Positions 19,801 through 27,218 of a DNA stretch of 64,000 nucleotides are shown in pieces. The number at the start of each line of letters is the position of its first letter. Within the stretch, counting starts at the first letter, position 1. A model generated the notes under the pieces. That model searched no databases, was not told where the DNA came from, and worked only from the letters and a program-made list of their open reading frames with translations. The stretch covers positions 4,461,501 through 4,525,500 of the forward strand of contig NZ_CP151076.1 in NCBI RefSeq assembly GCF_038096165.1, written 5' to 3'. Both the position numbers and the translations under genes were made by a program. The DNA is from Pseudomonas sp. G.S.17 (lineage in GTDB: Bacteria > Pseudomonadota > Gammaproteobacteria > Pseudomonadales > Pseudomonadaceae).

Positions 19801-20473
19801 GCTCGGGAAGCGCCAGCAGGTGGTTATAAAAGGTTTCGGAAATGTCCTCGCGCATATAGGCAATGTGCGCCTGAACCTTCAACGCGTTGAGTTCCTTGCG
19901 GCCGCACAGGTCGGCGCTGGGCGACCCGACCACAGCGTCCAGATGCCGCTGATATTGGCCACCCAGATCCAGTTCGCGACAGACCCGCATGAACCTGCCC
20001 GGATCAATGTTCATGGGATGACGCGGGTACTCGTCATAACTGCCGTAACGCTGGTCCGTGACCGGCCTGATTTCGACGATCCGCATGCGTCCCGATTGGT
20101 GCGGTGCATCGACCTCTTCCTGATGGAAATTCTGCAACGCAGCGTGCAGCAGTGTTTGCAGGCAAACCTCAGAGCGCGCGAGCTGCAGCTGACCAAACGC
20201 ACCGCGCTGGTAAATGTCCTTGAAGACGTAAGTGGTGTCGACGTCCAGACCTGGGCCGAACTCATCGTCCAACGCTTTTATCAGCAGCGGCCGGGCAAAC
20301 TCGTCCAGCGCGTTGATCCGCTCCAGCGTTTCGCCCCATTGTTGGCGCAGTTGCTGGCCACGGACCATGTCACTATTCAATGTTTGCCGTTGTTGCGCCG
20401 AGGCGCCTACGTACCATGCAGGCAGCGTATCGCTGATCAGTTGCTGGTGGGGCTGGGCGGATATCGCGGTCAT
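16829..20473 (-). CDS. DUF6543 (dermonecrotic-toxin-like) plus LRR effector-like protein, prematurely stopped
   Basis: A 1214-aa protein. Residues 1 to about 700 resemble the large N-terminal 'dermonecrotic toxin' domain (DUF6543) of Pseudomonas LRR-NEL proteins (LPAWYVGAS start, CLTICGFSVRDILIF, a hydrophobic stretch around SGYLSLGLNAVNLAALFVPL). The C-terminal 150 residues are leucine-rich repeats (LSMLDLSGNTLGEL, LNVLDVSGNQIVHLPQFL). The frame then hits TAA just before the acidic linker to the NEL domain. The ATG at 20473 was chosen over the TTG at 20491: AAGGA sits 10 bases upstream. Full-length relatives ubiquitinate host proteins after type III delivery; no secretion genes are in the window, so the role here is inference. 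It probably still makes a substrate-binding protein without ligase. Confidence 0.8.
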   Translation of the reverse strand: MTAISAQPHQQLISDTLPAWYVGASAQQRQTLNSDMVRGQQLRQQWGETLERINALDEFARPLLIKALDDEFGPGLDVDTTYVFKDIYQRGAFGQLQLARSEVCLQTLLHAALQNFHQEEVDAPHQSGRMRIVEIRPVTDQRYGSYDEYPRHPMNIDPGRFMRVCRELDLGGQYQRHLDAVVGSPSADLCGRKELNALKVQAHIAYMREDISETFYNHLLALPERGRSSALDYGCLTICGFSVRDILIFTLKGAKACVIYVPGEPVQGMKEFSSFEQLKRLLNRRFTPGYCKRFMNRFIAQRSKAAFYSKVADRVAPARLRFDPDDNTLIPRLIHIREIDADFDLDIELDEMPYDLFGHFYFQKMLRIKDDARVLAVPTGDEDEASRRARLSGYLSLGLNAVNLAALFVPLLGEAMMVVAGAQLLTETFQGIDAWSHSDMNEALDHLGSVAENLAFMAAFGALIKAGQAPEMPPLKRSSFIEKMVPTRLPGGETRLASPDLTPFAHDTYLADTPLPGAADVVQRSALDQEIHRFHRQINDVASFASADAQLQMELLVTLPGWPVGRPIHVLDAQGLKIAEFGSGTLPSAHPNRVPSLEPLPVRQTRIAEGQLLQAVIEGLGEGGQNRVFGRATPRTPENLAAHIARFAEGRSAWLFDRLYQRRDVSSDPLVNLIKRDFPSLPVTDARELLSRASAEQIAGMTATQRVPLEIAGKAHGYVQQIRIDRALEGFCLASKADNPDTLKVSLALLGDLPGWPRDLRLEVRDGAWNGEEIESLGKPDAPQRRVLIKRGLAFQAVDALGTEPGLASGEQDNFFSAVLHALPDASRQAIGLPGAMTDASALRNRIIDAAFGDRRRVSKILRQWALRPRVRWPERLADGRMGYKLSGRGQLNPEAQRLDGYAVTRRELIATLRRLYPEAPDIEGYLFRSLVSNGNDVQALLNTTLENQQAFNLLRSTLEGWVEVGEATQTAARRSVAEAISHGWRSSHLNSPLSDRGLVLAAVDFSLLEDLPQLPEHFSVIRRITLDNIAATGDQVSRFLQRVRQATRLEILGPGLSRVPEGLGVLSRLTELSFEDAGLIIDQAAMNQFMDLPELSMLDLSGNTLGELTDTSRLQIRRLYMSNMQLTQWPEWTNDLALNVLDVSGNQIVHLPQFLIDNEQGPMFQLTVYGTDNPFDHDELLACWLNQRNSNIYELEYDYPDSIRDLARTPASS

Positions 20474-20591
20474 GCTCAATGTCCTTATCAAGAAGAAAAG
20501 AAGCGAGAGCTGACCAGCTATTGCGCGGCGCCAAGGTATAAATAATTAATAGCCGTTAAGATGCTGCCCCCCGCGCACAGGCCCGACCGAC

Positions 20592-22568
20592 ATGACCGTT
20601 ACCCGCCACGCCCAAATCGACTGGGATGAACAAGGCAATCCCCATTCACGGGAATTTTCCGACGTGTATTTCTCCACCGAATCCGGCCTGGCGGAGACGC
20701 GGCATGTGTTTCTGGTGCAGAACGATCTGCGCAATCGCTTCACTGCATTGCCCGAACATGGCCGGCTGGTGATTGGCGAAACCGGGTTCGGCACGGGGCT
20801 GAATTTTCTCTGCGCATGGCAGTTGTTCGAGGAGTGCGCAACGGTCGGCGCCCGTCTGCATTTCATCAGCGTCGAGAAATTCCCGCTGAGCCTCACCGAC
20901 CTGCAACGCTCACTGACACTGTGGCCGGAACTGGCGGGATTCGCCGAGCAGTTGCTCGGGCAATACGTGGCGGTGCATGAAGGCTTTCAACGCTTTGTGT
21001 TCGACGGCGGACGGGTGACGCTGACCTTGCTGATCGGCGATGTGCTGGACATGCTGCCGCAGCTGGACGGGCAGATCGACGCGTGGTTTCTCGACGGTTT
21101 TGCCCCGGCGAAAAACCCGGAAATGTGGACGCCGGAATTGTTCGCGGAGCTGGCCCGGCTGGCGGCGCCGGATTCGACCATCGGCACCTTCACCAGCACT
21201 GGCTGGGTTCGTCGCGCGCTGAACGCAGCGGGTTTCAAAATGAAACGCGTGCCGGGCATCGGGCATAAATGGGAGGTGCTGCGCGGCGTGTTTGTCGGCT
21301 TGCCCGAAGATGCTCCGGCCATGCCCGCCGCGAAACCCTGGTTCGCCCGGCCGTCGAAATATGCAGGTGAACGCAAGGCGCTGGTGATTGGCGCCGGCAT
21401 GGCCGGTTGCACGACTGCCGCCAGCCTTGCCGCGCGGGGCTGGCAAGTCAGCTTGCTGGAGCGGCATGCCGAGGTGGCCCAGGAAGCGTCGGGCAATCCT
21501 CAGGGCGTGCTGTATCTGAAACTCTCGGCGCACGGCACCGCGTTGTCGCAATTGATCCTCAGCGGATTCGGCTACACGCGCCGCGCCCTCGAACGTCTGC
21601 AACGCGGCATCGACTGGGACGGCTGCGGCGTGCTGCAACTGGCGTTCAACGACAAGGAAGCGCAGCGCCAGGCGCAACTGGCCGAGGCGTTCAGTCCAGA
21701 ACTGTTGCAGCTTGTGGATAAGTCCGACGCGCAAGCCCGCAGCGGTATCACGCTCAACAGCGGCGGACTGTTTTTTCCGGAAGGCGGCTGGGTTCATCCG
21801 CCAGCGCTGTGCCGTGCCCACGCGACGCACCCGAACATTCAACTGCAACCGCATCGCGAGGTGGTCGAGCTGCGCCGTGCTGGCGATCAATGGCAAGCCT
21901 GGGATGGCGAGGTGTTGCTGGACAGCGCGCCGGTGGTGATTCTGGCGGGCGCGGCCGATATCAAGCGCTTCCCGGCCAGCGCTGAATTGCCACTCAAACG
22001 CATTCGCGGGCAAATCACCCGCTTGCCGCAGACCGAGGCCAGCCAGGCGTTGAGCACGGTGGTTTGCGCCGAAGGCTACGTTGCCCCGCCGCGCCTGGGC
22101 GAACATACCTTGGGCGCCAGTTTTGATTTCAAGAATGAGGACCTGAACACCACCGCCGCCGATCACCTGGGCAATCTGCAACTGTTGCAGGAGATATCCG
22201 AGGATCTGGTCGAGCGACTTGGCGCACACCGCCTGGCGCCAGAAGACTTGCAAGGCCGCGCGGCCTTTCGCTGCACCAGCCCGGATTATCTGCCCATCGT
22301 CGGCCCCCTGGCAGACAAGGACGCGTTTACCCAGACATACGCGGCGCTGGGCAAAGACGCCCGTCAAGTGCCGGACGCGCCCTGCCCGTGGCTGGATGGT
22401 TTGTACATCAACAGCGGCCATGGCTCGCGAGGCCTGATCACCGCGCCGTTGTGCGCCGAACTGCTCGCCGCCTGGCTGACCGACGAACCCTTGCCGCTGC
22501 CCCGCAGCATCGCCGAAGCCTGCCACCCGAACCGCTTCATGTTGCGCGAGCTGATTCGGGGCAGGTGA
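20592..22568 (+). CDS. mnmC: Bifunctional tRNA mnm5s2U biosynthesis protein MnmC
   Basis: A 658-aa fusion. Residues 1-240 form the SAM-dependent MnmD methyltransferase (GETGFGTGLNF at 63-73; DGFAPAKNPEMW); from about 260 follows the FAD-dependent oxidoreductase (VIGAGMAGCTTAASLAARG). The protein removes the carboxymethyl group from cmnm5s2U34 and methylates nm5s2U34 in tRNA wobble uridines. Length and domain order match the E. coli enzyme. ATG at 20592, divergent from the LRR gene with a 118-base gap. Confidence 0.96.
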   Translation: MTVTRHAQIDWDEQGNPHSREFSDVYFSTESGLAETRHVFLVQNDLRNRFTALPEHGRLVIGETGFGTGLNFLCAWQLFEECATVGARLHFISVEKFPLSLTDLQRSLTLWPELAGFAEQLLGQYVAVHEGFQRFVFDGGRVTLTLLIGDVLDMLPQLDGQIDAWFLDGFAPAKNPEMWTPELFAELARLAAPDSTIGTFTSTGWVRRALNAAGFKMKRVPGIGHKWEVLRGVFVGLPEDAPAMPAAKPWFARPSKYAGERKALVIGAGMAGCTTAASLAARGWQVSLLERHAEVAQEASGNPQGVLYLKLSAHGTALSQLILSGFGYTRRALERLQRGIDWDGCGVLQLAFNDKEAQRQAQLAEAFSPELLQLVDKSDAQARSGITLNSGGLFFPEGGWVHPPALCRAHATHPNIQLQPHREVVELRRAGDQWQAWDGEVLLDSAPVVILAGAADIKRFPASAELPLKRIRGQITRLPQTEASQALSTVVCAEGYVAPPRLGEHTLGASFDFKNEDLNTTAADHLGNLQLLQEISEDLVERLGAHRLAPEDLQGRAAFRCTSPDYLPIVGPLADKDAFTQTYAALGKDARQVPDAPCPWLDGLYINSGHGSRGLITAPLCAELLAAWLTDEPLPLPRSIAEACHPNRFMLRELIRGR

Positions 22569-22590
22569 GGTGCCACGGCACCGAAACCGG

Positions 22591-22690
22591 TAGGAGGGGA
22601 CTTGTCCCCGAAGGCGCCAGCACAAGCGATGTTAATTTCAGATTCTCCCGCTGGCCGACCAACCGCCTTCGGGGACAAGTCCCCTCCTAC
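22591..22690. repeat. REPIN, GGAGGGGACTTGTCCCC class
   Basis: Two inverted REPs (TAGGAGGGGACTTGTCCCCG and its reverse complement) flank about 55 bases, forming a 100-base hairpin between mnmC and the ABC gene. The same REP class recurs at 33279-33377. Confidence 0.9.
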
Positions 22691-22748
22691 GGATCCGGCA
22701 AAGCCGCTATCCTGCCCCTTCACTCCCGTCCTGGAATCGAGCCTGCCG

Positions 22749-23417
22749 ATGCTTGAGGTAAAAAACGTCTTCAAGAGCTATGCCACCGCTCAAGGCCCGC
22801 TGGCGGTATTGCGCGGGGTTGATCTGCGTCTGGAAAACGGCAGCAGCCTGGCGTTGATGGGCGAATCCGGCAGTGGCAAAAGCACCTTGCTGCATCTGGT
22901 GGCCGGGCTGGATCAGGCCGACAGCGGGCTGATTGAAGTCAGCGGCCAGCGCCTGGAGCGCATGACCGAAGCACAGCTGGCGAACTGGCGGCGTACCGAA
23001 ATCGGTCTGGTGTTCCAGCAGTTCAACCTCATCGGCAGCCTGAGGGTCGAGGACAACCTGGCGTTCCAGGCGCGGCTGGCCGGCCGTTTTGACCCACAGT
23101 GGCAGGCGCAACTGGTGGGACGCCTGGGCCTTGGCGATTTGCTCAAGCGTTATCCCGAGCAACTTTCCGGTGGCCAGCAACAGCGCGTGGCAATCGGCCG
23201 GGCGCTGGCGTCGCGTCCGGGATTGCTGCTGGCTGACGAACCCACTGGCAACCTCGACGAAGCCACCAGCGATGAAGTGCTGCAACTGCTGCTGGATCTT
23301 TTACAGGACAGTCCGACCAGCCTGTTGATGGTCACGCACAGCCCACGGGTTGCCGAGCGACTGGCGCAGAAAGTGGTGTTGCATCTGGGTCGTCTGGCGG
23401 CCGAGAGCGAGCGCTGA
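22749..23417 (+). CDS. ABC transporter ATP-binding protein (LolD/AttE-like)
   Basis: A 222-aa ATPase with Walker A GESGSGKST (38-46), Q-loop FQQFNLI, signature LSGGQQQR, Walker B LLADEPTGNLD and a switch His in VTHSPR. The LolD/MacB/FtsE-type cluster is recognisable by DEPTGNLD. The open frame extends back to 22602 through the REPIN, but homologues start at MLEVKNVFKSY, so I use 22749. It pairs with the FtsX-type permease starting one base after its stop. With the AttH-like lipoprotein it forms a three-gene module. Confidence 0.93.
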   Translation: MLEVKNVFKSYATAQGPLAVLRGVDLRLENGSSLALMGESGSGKSTLLHLVAGLDQADSGLIEVSGQRLERMTEAQLANWRRTEIGLVFQQFNLIGSLRVEDNLAFQARLAGRFDPQWQAQLVGRLGLGDLLKRYPEQLSGGQQQRVAIGRALASRPGLLLADEPTGNLDEATSDEVLQLLLDLLQDSPTSLLMVTHSPRVAERLAQKVVLHLGRLAAESER

Positions 23418-23418
23418 G

Positions 23419-25899
23419 ATGCGGGTTTTCTACTGGACATTGCGCGCCCTGCTCAGCCACTGGCGGCGCCATCCGGTGCAGTTTTTCAGCGTGCTGACCG
23501 GGTTGTGGCTGGCCACCGCGCTGCTCACCGGCGTGCAGGCCCTCAACAGTCAGGCGCGCCAAAGCTACGCCCAGGCCAGCCAGTTGATCGGCGGCGAGCC
23601 ACAGACCAGCCTGTCCACCGCGAACGGCGCGCCGTTTACTCAGGATCTATTCGTCAGCCTGCGTCGTGCAGGCTGGCCGGTATCGCCGGTGGTGCAAGGT
23701 CGAATCATGCTGCAAGGGCTGGAAGAGCGCCGCGTGCGGGTGATGGGCATCGAACCGGTTTCCCTGCCCGCGGGTTCGGCGCTTGCCGGGCAAACTCTGG
23801 ACATGACACAGATCGTCGCCTTCTTCACCCCGCCGGGTCGTGCCTGGATAGCGCCGCAGACCCTGGAGGCGCTGGGCCTGCACGAAGGGCAACAACCCCT
23901 GACGCTTGACGGGCAAGCCTTGCCGCCACTGCACAGTCAGATCGGCATGGCGCCGGGCGTGCTGTTGATGGACATCGGCTTCGCGCAACCACTGCTCGGT
24001 TTGCCTGGGCAGGTTTCGCGGCTGTTGCTGGACAAGGAATTCGCCGCTGGCAATCCAGTGCTGCCGCCTGAACTGAACGGCCAACTGCTGCTGAAGAAAA
24101 GCGGCGAAGAGAACAATCTGGCGCGCCTGACCGAAAGCTTCCACCTGAACCTCGATGCGCTGGGTTTCCTGTCGTTTGTGGTCGGTCTGTTTATCGTGCA
24201 TGCCGCCATCGGCCTGGCCCTTGAGCAGCGTCGCGGGCTGCTGCGCAATTTGCGCGCCTGTGGCGTCAGCGCTCGTCTATTGATCACCGCGCTGGGTGTC
24301 GAACTGGGCGTTTTGGCACTGCTCGGCGGTGTGCTGGGCGTAGCCAGCGGTTATTGGCTGGCGAGCCTGCTGCTGCCGGATGTGGCCGCCAGTCTGCGCG
24401 GGTTGTACGGCGCGGAAGTGGCGGGCCAACTGACGCTGAGCCCGTGGTGGTGGCTGAGCGGTCTGGGCCTGAGCGTGCTGGGCGCGTTGCTGGCCGGCGC
24501 GAACAGTTTGCTGCGTGCTGCGCGCATGCCTTTGCTGGCCTTGGCAAATCCCCAGGCATGGCATCAGGCCCACGGCCGCTGGCTACGTCGCCAAGCCTGG
24601 GTTGCCAGCGGCGCAGCCGTCATCGCCTTGGCTGCATTGATATTGGGTGACAGCCTCGCCAGCGGTTTTGTACTCATGGCCGCGCTGTTGCTGGGCGCTG
24701 CGCTAGGTTTGCCGGTGTTGCTCAACGCCCTGATCAACCTGCTGCTGGGCCGCAGTCGATCCGTATTGGGCCAATGGTTTCTTGCCGATTGCCGCCAGCA
24801 ATTACCCGCCTTGAGCCTGGCGTTGATGGCCCTGCTGCTGGCGTTGGCGGCGAACATCGGCGCGGGCAGCATGACGTCCGGTTTTCGCGAAACATTCGGC
24901 AACTGGCTTGAACAACGCCTGACCGCCGAGCTGTACGTCACGCCGCAAGAACCCGCGCAAGCGCCGCAATTGCAGGCCTGGCTGAATCAGCAACCCAGCG
25001 TCACTGCGGTGTTGCCCAACTGGCAGGTGTCGATTCAGTTGCAGGGTTGGCCTGCCGACTTGTTTGGCGTGATCGACCATCCGACCTACCGGCAACATTG
25101 GCCGCTGCTCGAAGCGGCAGCGGGTGATCCGTGGGCGCAACTGGCCCGCCAGGACACGGTTATGATCAGCGAGCAACTGGCGCGCCGCCTGAAGCTGGGA
25201 CTGAATGATACCGTCAGCATCGCGACGCCCGATGGCCTGTGGTCGCCGCGCATCGTCGGTATCTACGCCGACTACGGCAATCCCAAGGGCCACTTGCTGG
25301 TCAACTCGCAACGATTTCTCAGTCACTGGCCGCAATTGGCGCCTTCCCGATTCAATCTGCGCATCGCTCCGACCGCCGTCCCGCCGCTGGTGCGCGAGCT
25401 GCAGGATCGCTTCAAACTGGACGACAACCACATCATCGACCAGAGCCAGCTCAAGGGCTGGTCGACGCAAGTCTTCGAACGCACCTTCGCCGCGACCGCA
25501 GCGCTGAACAGCCTGACGCTGGGGGTGGCGGGCATTGCGCTGTTCATCAGCCTGCTGACCCAGAGTCAAAGCCGCCTCGGCCAACTCGCGCCGCTGTGGG
25601 CGCTGGGTGTGACACGACGGCAACTGATGCTGCTCAATCTGGGCCAGACCTGGTTGCTGGCGGTGCTGACTCTTGCGTTCGCCCTGCCACTGGGGCTGCT
25701 GCTGGCCTGGTGCCTGGATGCGGTAATCAACGTGCAGGCCTTCGGCTGGCGGCTGCCGTTACAGATTTTCCCGGCGCAACTCGCGCAACTGGCGGCGCTG
25801 GCGCTGCTCGCTACCCTGCTCGCCTCGGCATGGCCGCTGTTCAAGCTGTACCGCACGCGCCCCGCCGACTTGTTGAGGACCTTCGCCAATGAGACGTAA
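23419..25899 (+). CDS. FtsX-family ABC transporter permease
   Basis: An 826-aa permease. An N-terminal membrane helix (FFSVLTGLWLATALLTGVQAL) precedes a large periplasmic domain (about 40-255). Membrane segments follow around LGFLSFVVGLFIVHAAIGLAL and GVELGVLALLGGVLGVASGY, then the duplicated second half, with a terminal FtsX segment (LNSLTLGVAGIALFISLL... ALALLATLLASAWPLFKLYR). This is the layout of two-domain MacB/LolE-like permeases acting on lipoproteins or lipids rather than importers. The start at 23419 lies one base after the ATPase stop; the open frame starting at 23350 would overlap it. The 3' end overlaps the next gene by 11 bases. Confidence 0.9.
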   Translation: MRVFYWTLRALLSHWRRHPVQFFSVLTGLWLATALLTGVQALNSQARQSYAQASQLIGGEPQTSLSTANGAPFTQDLFVSLRRAGWPVSPVVQGRIMLQGLEERRVRVMGIEPVSLPAGSALAGQTLDMTQIVAFFTPPGRAWIAPQTLEALGLHEGQQPLTLDGQALPPLHSQIGMAPGVLLMDIGFAQPLLGLPGQVSRLLLDKEFAAGNPVLPPELNGQLLLKKSGEENNLARLTESFHLNLDALGFLSFVVGLFIVHAAIGLALEQRRGLLRNLRACGVSARLLITALGVELGVLALLGGVLGVASGYWLASLLLPDVAASLRGLYGAEVAGQLTLSPWWWLSGLGLSVLGALLAGANSLLRAARMPLLALANPQAWHQAHGRWLRRQAWVASGAAVIALAALILGDSLASGFVLMAALLLGAALGLPVLLNALINLLLGRSRSVLGQWFLADCRQQLPALSLALMALLLALAANIGAGSMTSGFRETFGNWLEQRLTAELYVTPQEPAQAPQLQAWLNQQPSVTAVLPNWQVSIQLQGWPADLFGVIDHPTYRQHWPLLEAAAGDPWAQLARQDTVMISEQLARRLKLGLNDTVSIATPDGLWSPRIVGIYADYGNPKGHLLVNSQRFLSHWPQLAPSRFNLRIAPTAVPPLVRELQDRFKLDDNHIIDQSQLKGWSTQVFERTFAATAALNSLTLGVAGIALFISLLTQSQSRLGQLAPLWALGVTRRQLMLLNLGQTWLLAVLTLAFALPLGLLLAWCLDAVINVQAFGWRLPLQIFPAQLAQLAALALLATLLASAWPLFKLYRTRPADLLRTFANET

Positions 25900-26983
25900 C
25901 TGGCTCGCGATTATCCTCAGCGGCGTATTGCTCGCTGCTTGCGACAAGCCCGCCGCGCCGGAAGAAGGTTTCGCCGGGCTGGCGGACAAGGCTGAGCAGT
26001 TTGCCCAGGTGACACCGGGGCGGCCGTTCATATTCCCGGCTGATCACGGCCCGCACGCCGGCTATCGGATTGAATGGTGGTACATCACCGCCAACCTCAA
26101 GGACGATCAGGGGCAGAGCTTCGGCGTGCAATGGACGCTGTTTCGTAACGCCCTGCGCGCCGGGCAAACCGGCAGCGGCTGGAACGACGGCACGATCTGG
26201 ATGGGCCACGCGGCGGTCACTTCAGCGACGCAACATTTCGCCGCCGAACGTTACGCCCGGGGCGGCGTCGAGCAGGCTGGCGTGAACACTGCACCCTTTG
26301 CGGCCTGGATCGACGACTGGGCACTGCGCAGCACTTCATCCGGGCCCGATGCAAAAACAGACGCGAACCCGCTGGCGAGCATGCAACTCACTGCCAAAGA
26401 TCCACGCTTTGCCTATCGATTGACGCTCAAGGCGCAACAGCCGCTGGTTCTGCAAGGCCAACAGGGCTTCAGCCAGAAATCCGAGCAAGGCCAGGCGTCG
26501 TATTACTACAGCCAGCCGTTTTTCCAGACCGACGGCGAATTGCAAATCGACGGCAAGACCTGGCACGTCAGCGGCCCGGCCTGGCTGGACCGCGAATGGA
26601 GCAGCCAGCCGCTGACCGCCAACCAAACGGGTTGGGACTGGTTCTCGGTGCATCTGGACGACGGCTCCGCGCTGATGCTTTACCGCATGCGCCAGAAGGA
26701 CGGCGAACCGTACCTGACCGGAACCTGGATCGCGGCAGACGGCAGCACACAGTTGCTGCATGCGCAGGACATCAGCCTGACGCCGCTGCAAACCACGCAA
26801 GTCGCCGGACACAGCATGCCGACCCGCTGGTCGGTGAAAATCCCCGGCAAGGGTCTGGAAATCACCACCGCCGCGCTCAATCGCAAGGCGTGGATGGATT
26901 TGCGCATTCCGTATTGGGAAGGTCCGGTAACGGTCAGCGGCAGTCATCAAGGTGTCGGGTATCTGGAGATGACGGGGTATTGA
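25889..26983 (+). CDS. AttH-like lipoprotein (lipocalin-like / carotenoid 1,2-hydratase fold)
   Basis: A 364-aa protein with a lipoprotein signal ending LLAAC (Cys18), so it is predicted to be membrane-anchored. Motifs EWWYITANL and WLDREWSSQPL are those of the AttH/CrtC lipocalin-like family. The preceding ATPase and FtsX permease make a set resembling the AttEFGH systems of other Gram-negatives. It may bind a hydrophobic ligand moved by the ABC pair; this is inference. It overlaps the permease by 11 bases, indicating translational coupling. Confidence 0.85.
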   Translation: MRRNWLAIILSGVLLAACDKPAAPEEGFAGLADKAEQFAQVTPGRPFIFPADHGPHAGYRIEWWYITANLKDDQGQSFGVQWTLFRNALRAGQTGSGWNDGTIWMGHAAVTSATQHFAAERYARGGVEQAGVNTAPFAAWIDDWALRSTSSGPDAKTDANPLASMQLTAKDPRFAYRLTLKAQQPLVLQGQQGFSQKSEQGQASYYYSQPFFQTDGELQIDGKTWHVSGPAWLDREWSSQPLTANQTGWDWFSVHLDDGSALMLYRMRQKDGEPYLTGTWIAADGSTQLLHAQDISLTPLQTTQVAGHSMPTRWSVKIPGKGLEITTAALNRKAWMDLRIPYWEGPVTVSGSHQGVGYLEMTGY

Positions 26984-26990
26984 ATGCAGC

Positions 26991-27090
26991 CCGTTGGAGG
27001 CTTGCCCGCGAATGGTCCTGTCCTTATCTCCATCTCCGAAATTTCCGCGTCTATATCGATGCCTTCGCGGGCAAGCCTCGTTCCAACGGG
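26991..27090. repeat. REPIN (GGCTTGCCCGCGAA class)
   Basis: Inverted pair CGTTGGAGGCTTGCCCGCGAA ... TTCGCGGGCAAGCCTCGTTCCAACG in the gap between the AttH gene and the NAGGN operon. The rest of the 235-base gap (27091-27218) should hold the NAGGN promoter; no clear -35/-10 was fixed. Confidence 0.85.
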
Positions 27091-27218
27091 TCAATAGGCT
27101 TATCCCCAATCGCTGCCTTATAACCGATTGATCTAAAACTACCCCGTTTCACATAGGTCAGTTTCTGGGTGGCCACATTTCCCGGCCACCTTCCCCAACG
27201 GATAACCGGTAAGGACTT

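Noticed and set aside
18905..20545. Plus-strand frame of 546 codons opposite the LRR gene
   Set aside because: Antisense shadow; the minus-strand frame has recognised domains.
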